Source: Colius striatus (taxonomy: Eukaryota; Chordata; Aves; Coliiformes; Coliidae). From it: DNA of 64,000 bases. Of this stretch, positions 58,401 to 64,000 are shown piece after piece. A program made the position numbers and the translations under genes. Every line of letters begins with the position of its first letter. The first letter of the stretch is position 1. Under the pieces are notes generated by a model, which saw only the letters and a list, made by a program, of their open reading frames with translations, was not told the origin of the DNA and did not search any database. Where the stretch lies: NCBI RefSeq assembly GCF_028858725.1, contig NC_084772.1, positions 20,437,548-20,501,547 of the forward strand, read 5' to 3'.

Positions 58401-60789
58401 TTCAAGCTTAAAAGTCTAAGTCAGGACCTGAACATTCCATGTATATGCTATGCATATTACAGAAAGATATGTTTTGAGGGGTTTTTTTTCCCCCCACAGC
58501 ACAGTCAAAAACAGATTGTGGGCTGCCATGTGTAACCATATATCGGCATAGATGGCCCCCGGCAGTGAGATTATCCTGCAGCAGCTGCTCAGCCAGCATG
58601 CCATGGCTTGAAGGGCAATCTGGTGATAAAACACCACAGCACTGAGATCAGATTGCTTTGCTTGGCCAAAGGATTCCTTCAGCTACCTAAAAAGAGTTAA
58701 GGTTTTCTAACTTCAATGCAAAAATACAGCAGAAATGTGCATTTCAAGCTCTAAAGTACATGAATTCAGGCAGCCAGCCTTTGAGAGACAGCTACTCCAG
58801 AGCAGCATAGTTTAATGCTCATGTAAATAAGCACGTGCTGTTTTCTGCATTTTTGAGAGCAGTATCAGCATCTTGAAACTCATGACTAAGGCTGCAATAA
58901 CAAGCAGGCAAGAGCAGCAAGGACAAAGTCATTCTATGCCAGCTTCAATTTTGTTTTTCCCCCTAAGGAATTATAGCGTAGAAACCTTGATAACAGTTAA
59001 AAAATACTCTGTTAGCACACTACATAAAACCACCAGACTAAGGGACTAATCTAGAATAGGCAAAACTGTAAGTACATACAGTCTTGCCAAAAGCCACAAA
59101 TGCATTCAATTGCTTAATTCAGGGAGAAACAAATATCCCTCTGCACAAACACTTCTGTGAGGTTCTCCTTTTGTTGGCACTTATGTCCTGGTACATTTTC
59201 AGGTCTCTGGTCTCACGCTTTAATATTCTTGTTTCCTTTTATACTTGTATAAACCATTGTTCTCTCATTCTGGATCCCAGACAAGAGTTGACCAGTAACT
59301 CAAAGGGAAAAAAGGCTCCAATTCAGTTTTTAAGCTTATTTTGAGATACTCTACAACTATTAGACAACTGTTTCTATAACACATCTATGAAGCAAATACA
59401 AGAGGGAAGAGAAGTACATTTTATTAGTATTTGCCAAGGCAGTGAGAATGCCCAGGAACTGAAAGAAAAGGAACAGAAACAAAACAAAACCACCATCCAC
59501 TGAAAACCTCAATCTTGAAGCTTTGAATCTCCACACTTTAGCAAGCAGCCCAGAATGAAACAAAACATACTTCTGGCAAAAGTAGAGTTTAAAGCTCTAG
59601 TTCTCCACCATCTTTTGCAGCAGTAGGATATCTAGCAAATCCCTCAACTATTTGAGACAGGAAGGAACACAAACTGAGCTCCTCGGACCACTAAAACTCA
59701 CGTCATACCTACTGGTTTTGCAGACAAAGTTCACTTACTACACTCTTCCCCAGGTGTGTTTATAAGCAAAGTCTGAATGTTTTGCAAATAATGGTGGTCC
59801 AACTGCATCTCTGCTTGAATGATACACAATGAATAATTCACCCACAGACATGGGAAACACGATAATCTTCTACAGCACTGATGTGTTTTATGCCATTTCC
59901 TCTCAGCTGTGTATATTAATGATGTAATTTTAGCAGGGCTACCCCTTTCAGTTACTGGTAAAAATAGCATCTGCACCATACACTGATGAAATGCATCCAC
60001 TCCAGGCAGGGAAGTAATGCAGCAAGTCACTGCCTTTCTTCTCTGTAGCAGGGAGATAAAAGAAGAAGTCAGAAAGCAAATAAAACCTTAACCTTTTAGT
60101 TTAACATTTCCATGCATCTGAGAGGTAAAATTCACTTTAATGAAAACCATTCTTCTGCATGGTTACAGCCTATGACATTCCAGCACGGAAGAGTGAGAAA
60201 GTGAAGTTAGAAATTAAAGCTGGCAAAGCACCTCAACAATAAAGTTGACTGTTTGTCTCCTGCTCCACCTGTGTGGCACATGGTAACAGACCATATGGAC
60301 CAGGGCCACAATTCTTCTCTCACAGCAACACGTCTGACAGCATAAGCATCAAACACTTAAGGAAAGGATGAGATGACAAGACACCCTGGTGTACACAGGT
60401 TTGGGGCAGTATCACCCCTTAAACCTCTCCCAGTTTCCACTATTTGCAATCCTCAAATGAGATTTTATTCTCAACTTCTTAGCATCAACCCACAAACACT
60501 CTAGATGCTTTCATTATCCATGCAGCTGCCAAATCTCTTAATCCAGGTCTCTAACTGGCTCTCCTCTGGCATTTTTCAACAGATGCAGTTATGAAAACTT
60601 CTCCTGTATTAAACAGAAGAATCCAACTTTCTTTAAACAATCCCAAATAAAACTGAATTAACACATGGAATGTCACTGCTTTGACTGTTCTCAGCTTCAT
60701 TCTGATTCCATTTATAATGAACCTACTGTTGACAGCACCATTTCCTTGTTTGGCTATTATCAAAAGGAGATAAAAGTGACTGAAGACAC

Positions 60790-60890
60790 ACATAATTTAG
60801 ATATATTTATTTTTATTATATATTTATTCATAACATCATTTGTATATACATAAGAAATTATATATAAACTATACAAGCAAAACAAAGAGC
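60790..60890. repeat. AT-rich low-complexity patch
   Basis: Alternating TATTTAT and ATATAT tracts cover about 100 bases, with two TTTATTTTTATTATATATTT-like runs. No unit is cleanly periodic. Confidence 0.75.
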
Positions 60891-63800
60891 CTTTTCTACC
60901 ACTCATTAGAAAAATCAAACATTGACATGAACCTGAGGTTTTCTCCTCTGAGAGCCATACAGACACAAATTCAGCCCTTACGTGAAACAAGAATTATCCT
61001 ACCTTGATGGATACATAAAACAAGACTCTACAGTAATGCCAAGCCGTATTTCAAACACAAGAGTCAGCTCATGCAAAGGACATGAGGCACCAATTCCTTC
61101 CAAGTCTGAATCTGCAGTCTAAAATAAAAATCAAACCACCCACTGTCTTCTGACCTGTGAATCAAGGCTGGCATCAGCTGGTAGCCAAAGTGCAGGAGAA
61201 CACTAAAAAACCACGACCAATTTCCTCCCCTCTAGCTGCACATATCCTGCAGTTAAGGCTCATGAGTTACCATTTGCAAAAGGTCTCTCTCACTAGGGTA
61301 AGTATTATTACATTCGTTTCTTCTTTGCAGTCCATCTGTTCCCTTGTGTCAGATACTGAATGTGAGAAACCATGATCACTTCCATGGAAAGAAAGTGTTG
61401 TCATGTACTAAATAAGGTCACTTCCAGATTAGAAAGAAGGGAAGCAGAATAAAGAAATATTTTCTGCAATAGTAGGGGAAGTAAAGAAAATGGTTAGCCA
61501 AGTAAACAACTGTTCTGTGACGTGTTTTCATACTTCCTCTCTGCCTCCTCAGTAACCAGACTAATGTCATGCCAGTTCTTAGTACTGAGGATAATGCAAG
61601 TCTGTGACTTACTGCTCTACTTGAAACCAGAATCTATTGCTTCCAATACCACCAATTTCTCTAACATTTGGTATCTTTTCCCTACAGCGGTCTGATCCTC
61701 TGGAAAACTGACAGCCTCCCACATCTGCAGAGAAAAGTCTCGATGTGCAAATCCTAACGTTGACATCAGAAATCAAGCAAGAAACACAAGATTTAAGTTC
61801 TCAGGAATTCTCACATCTGAACCCAAAAATCTGTGCACGATGACATCAACTTCTATGTGCAACTACCTGTAAAAACTCCAGCTGTCTGTTGATAAAATAC
61901 TTATTCTTTCAGCCTGTTACCCTCGGGGAAACACCTTTTGGGGAAGAAAATTAAACCTAAAAAAAAGGCATATGAAAACAAAAAGGATGCTTTGGAAAAT
62001 TAAGGATTTAACAACAAACTGGTAAGAGGAGGAAGAGAACATCTACCAGCTAACAACTAACCAGCTAAAAAAGCTTCTCAACTGTGCCCTACACAAGAAA
62101 ATTGCCATTTAGTCATTAGTACATTTGTGACAGTAAGTAAAAAACACAAAGGGTAAGGACATGATGGTTTTCTAGGAACACATGTGAATCACTCCTTTCA
62201 AGTGATTTTTCTTTCCATTTCAGTTTAGGGGAGATGTAACCCAAGCAATTTATGTGAAATGCCTGTATCTCTGTTTAACATGGCAGTGAAATAGGTTATT
62301 TCAGAACAGACCTCTCCAGATGTTAAAGGGTGTTATGTTCTAAAGAGATGCAAATGAACAGCTGAGCATTTCTGAACATTTCACACATCTCTTAATCTTC
62401 AGGCAGCAGACACAAAGGTCCAGTCCTAGAGAGCTGTTTGCCTTCAGGCTGTAGCAGGAACTGCCAGGAGACAAGAATCAGCAGTTGATGTTCACCTTCA
62501 TTTTTCCTGTCCTGTGTGACATGTTTTCTGTCCTTCAATAAATTTATACATCTGAAATTTCCTCCGTCCCTACTCTCTGTCTTTGTAAAGGCTTTTCAGT
62601 ATAAACACAGGTTTAAACATTAGTTCCACCAAGATATACACCAGCTCGTTTTCGTTCTGCTCTGATTCTGGTACATTTTTTCCATAAGATGCTCTGCATT
62701 AAGCCATCACCCAAAGATCTGAGCATAATTGGGTTTGCTCATTTAATGGAATTTTAATTAAAAGCTCAAGTTGCTTATGCTGTTTCCATTACTGGCAGAA
62801 GGTCATGCTATTGCTTCCATAGCTGTTGCGATAATGGCTATTAATTTCATCTACATTAACAACTAACACGCCATTGCAGGCGCTTCCAGGACTTCACAGA
62901 CATGAACTGGCAATACCAGAGTCCTTCTAGGAATGTACACGCCTAAGTGTTGCCTCCTGTGCTTCTGAAGAGCCATGGAAAAAGGCAAATACTATTACAT
63001 ATGAGTTTATCATCTCACATTAAACATTGACAACTGCATTGTCATTATCTAAGACCAGGAATCTGCCTGAGGAATGCATTACAGTGAGGTAAAACTCCTT
63101 GGGGCAGCTAAATTTACCAGCATACTATTCTTAGAATTTGTATTTTTCAGAGTAGCTTGATTCTAATTCATTATAAACAGAAGTATCATCCAACTCCCAC
63201 TAAAGCCAAATGGAACAGGCTTTGGAGTACTCAAAAATCAAGTTCATCGTTGTCAAAACTAAAGCTGGTCATTTCCTGATGTTTAATAAGGAAATGATCT
63301 TGCCTAGCACACAAATTTAGAACAAGTCTTTATAGAACATAAGGATAAAAGCAAGATGAATTAGTAAGGAGTAAAATGAAGCTTTATATCCCCATGGACC
63401 TATGTTGTATGCCTCCTCCTCTTCTGTAGAGATTCCTGCCCCATATCCCCTGCAACAGACCTACAACAACACTATTTCCCATATCTACATCTACCTTAAA
63501 CTTGTCAGTTTCTTCCACATATTCCCTAAACATACACACAACTAAATACTTTACTGCCCCAGGGCAAGGTACCTGCTTCTCTTGCACAACATTTACTTCT
63601 GCAGGATGCCAGTTCAGTCTTGCATCCCCTACAGAGATTTGCACAGGACTGTCTTGAATTGCCAATTGGGCAACAATTAGCACATGTTGCCTCTAGCCCA
63701 GAAAACACACCAAGCACAGTGAGTGTCTGGGCAAACAAAACAGGATAAGGGCTGAAATGTTCTCATCTCTCCTCTAGATGGAAGCCTGAATGAGTCACTT

Positions 63801-63923
63801 CTACCCAGACACTAAAAACTCAAAATACTTTTGCTAAATTTGAATGAATTTAATCAACAAGCTCAAGTTAATAAGGTAGAGACTGACAGAGCTGCCTGAG
63901 CAGACGGATTCCATCACCTTTAC

Positions 63924-63986
63924 TGAGGAAAGACAAGCACAAAGCCCAAACTAGATATTGAGGAAAGACAAGCAAGAAGTCTAAAC
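63924..63986 (+). repeat. 35-bp imperfect tandem repeat (two copies)
   Basis: TGAGGAAAGACAAGCA recurs at 63924 and 63959, followed by related CAAAGCCCAAACTAG and AGAAGTCTAAACAAG tails. Confidence 0.8.
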
Positions 63987-64000
63987 AAGACTAAAGAAAA

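Larger units (their letters stand above)
29206..64000 (-). other. ZCCHC14: ZCCHC14 gene, all but the N-terminal part
   Basis: ZCCHC14 is an RNA-binding protein. Its SAM domain is known to bind CNGGN-type stem-loops and recruit TENT4A/B to make mixed poly(A) tails, a mechanism exploited by hepatitis B virus and cytomegalovirus RNAs. Eleven exons in the window join in perfect phase to give 857 codons and a stop. A PX-like region spans residues 1-117 of this part. The SAM domain is at about 198-258, from QNGILDWLRKLRLHKYYPVF to MGAKKKLKTQLELEK. A long Ser-rich, low-complexity region follows, and the CCHC knuckle is at 816-829 (CYNCGASGHRAQDC). The C-terminus is KYAPPSESIDSTD. The upstream coding exon or exons, including the start codon, were not found and probably lie right of 64,000. 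It is convergent with MAP1LC3B, as in human. Confidence 0.96.
48113..64000 (-). other. ZCCHC14: large 5' intron of ZCCHC14 (continues off the right edge)
   Basis: This is 15.9 kb of AT-rich DNA with very few repeats: one 80-base CR1 remnant (52337), an AT-rich patch (60,790-60,890) and a 35-bp tandem repeat at the right edge. No exon matching the N-terminal part of ZCCHC14 was recognised. Small unrecognised exons are possible. A run with several TAAT/ATTA cores at 62,690-62,890 looks like a conserved non-coding element. Confidence 0.65.

Noticed and set aside
59739-59813. A possible 72-75-base ZCCHC14 exon (MQLDHHYLQNIQTLLINTPG) with a GTAAGT donor
   Set aside because: The acceptor lacks a pyrimidine tract, and I cannot match the peptide to the known N-terminal part of the protein. 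An mRNA alignment would settle it.

Overview
The window is ordinary nuclear DNA of an amniote, very probably a bird. The gene order FBXO31 - MAP1LC3B - ZCCHC14 matches the block known from human 16q24 (as I recall it, chicken chromosome 11). Nearly all recognisable interspersed repeats are CR1 LINE fragments, typical of birds. Introns are short to moderate, and sharp CpG islands mark the two gene starts that lie inside the window. I cannot name the species.

Layout. From 1 to 11,042 (minus strand) lie the first three coding exons of FBXO31, an SCF ubiquitin-ligase F-box subunit; the rest of the gene is off the left edge. About 290 bases upstream of its start codon, on the same strand, is an intact elongator tRNA-Met(CAT) gene at 11,330-11,402 with a Pol III terminator. 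From 11.4 to 18.3 kb is intergenic DNA. From about 18.3 to 19.8 kb runs a GC-rich minisatellite (46-48 bp unit) that is split by a CR1 insertion and stops at the CpG island of MAP1LC3B. MAP1LC3B (plus strand, 19,960-26,991, four coding exons, 125 aa) is complete. It encodes the autophagosome protein LC3B.

ZCCHC14 lies on the minus strand and converges with MAP1LC3B. Its 3' end is near 29.2 kb and its stop codon is at 33,071. Eleven coding exons can be assembled in perfect phase from 48,112 down to 33,071. They encode 857 residues with a PX-like region, a SAM domain and a C-terminal CCHC zinc knuckle. The N-terminal exon or exons lie either beyond 64,000 or unrecognised in the 15.9 kb of intron that fills the right quarter of the window.

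The genes are linked by location more than by pathway: FBXO31 acts in protein turnover, LC3B in autophagy, and ZCCHC14 in RNA binding and mixed-tail polyadenylation. I found no retrovirus, LTR element, Polinton, CRISPR array, operon or other unusual gene system. The most interesting items are structural: the minisatellite next to the LC3B promoter, a G-quadruplex-type (GGGT)n run in the ZCCHC14 3'UTR, an inverted CR1 pair beside the SAM exons, the tRNA next to FBXO31, and an unfamiliar LC3B propeptide.
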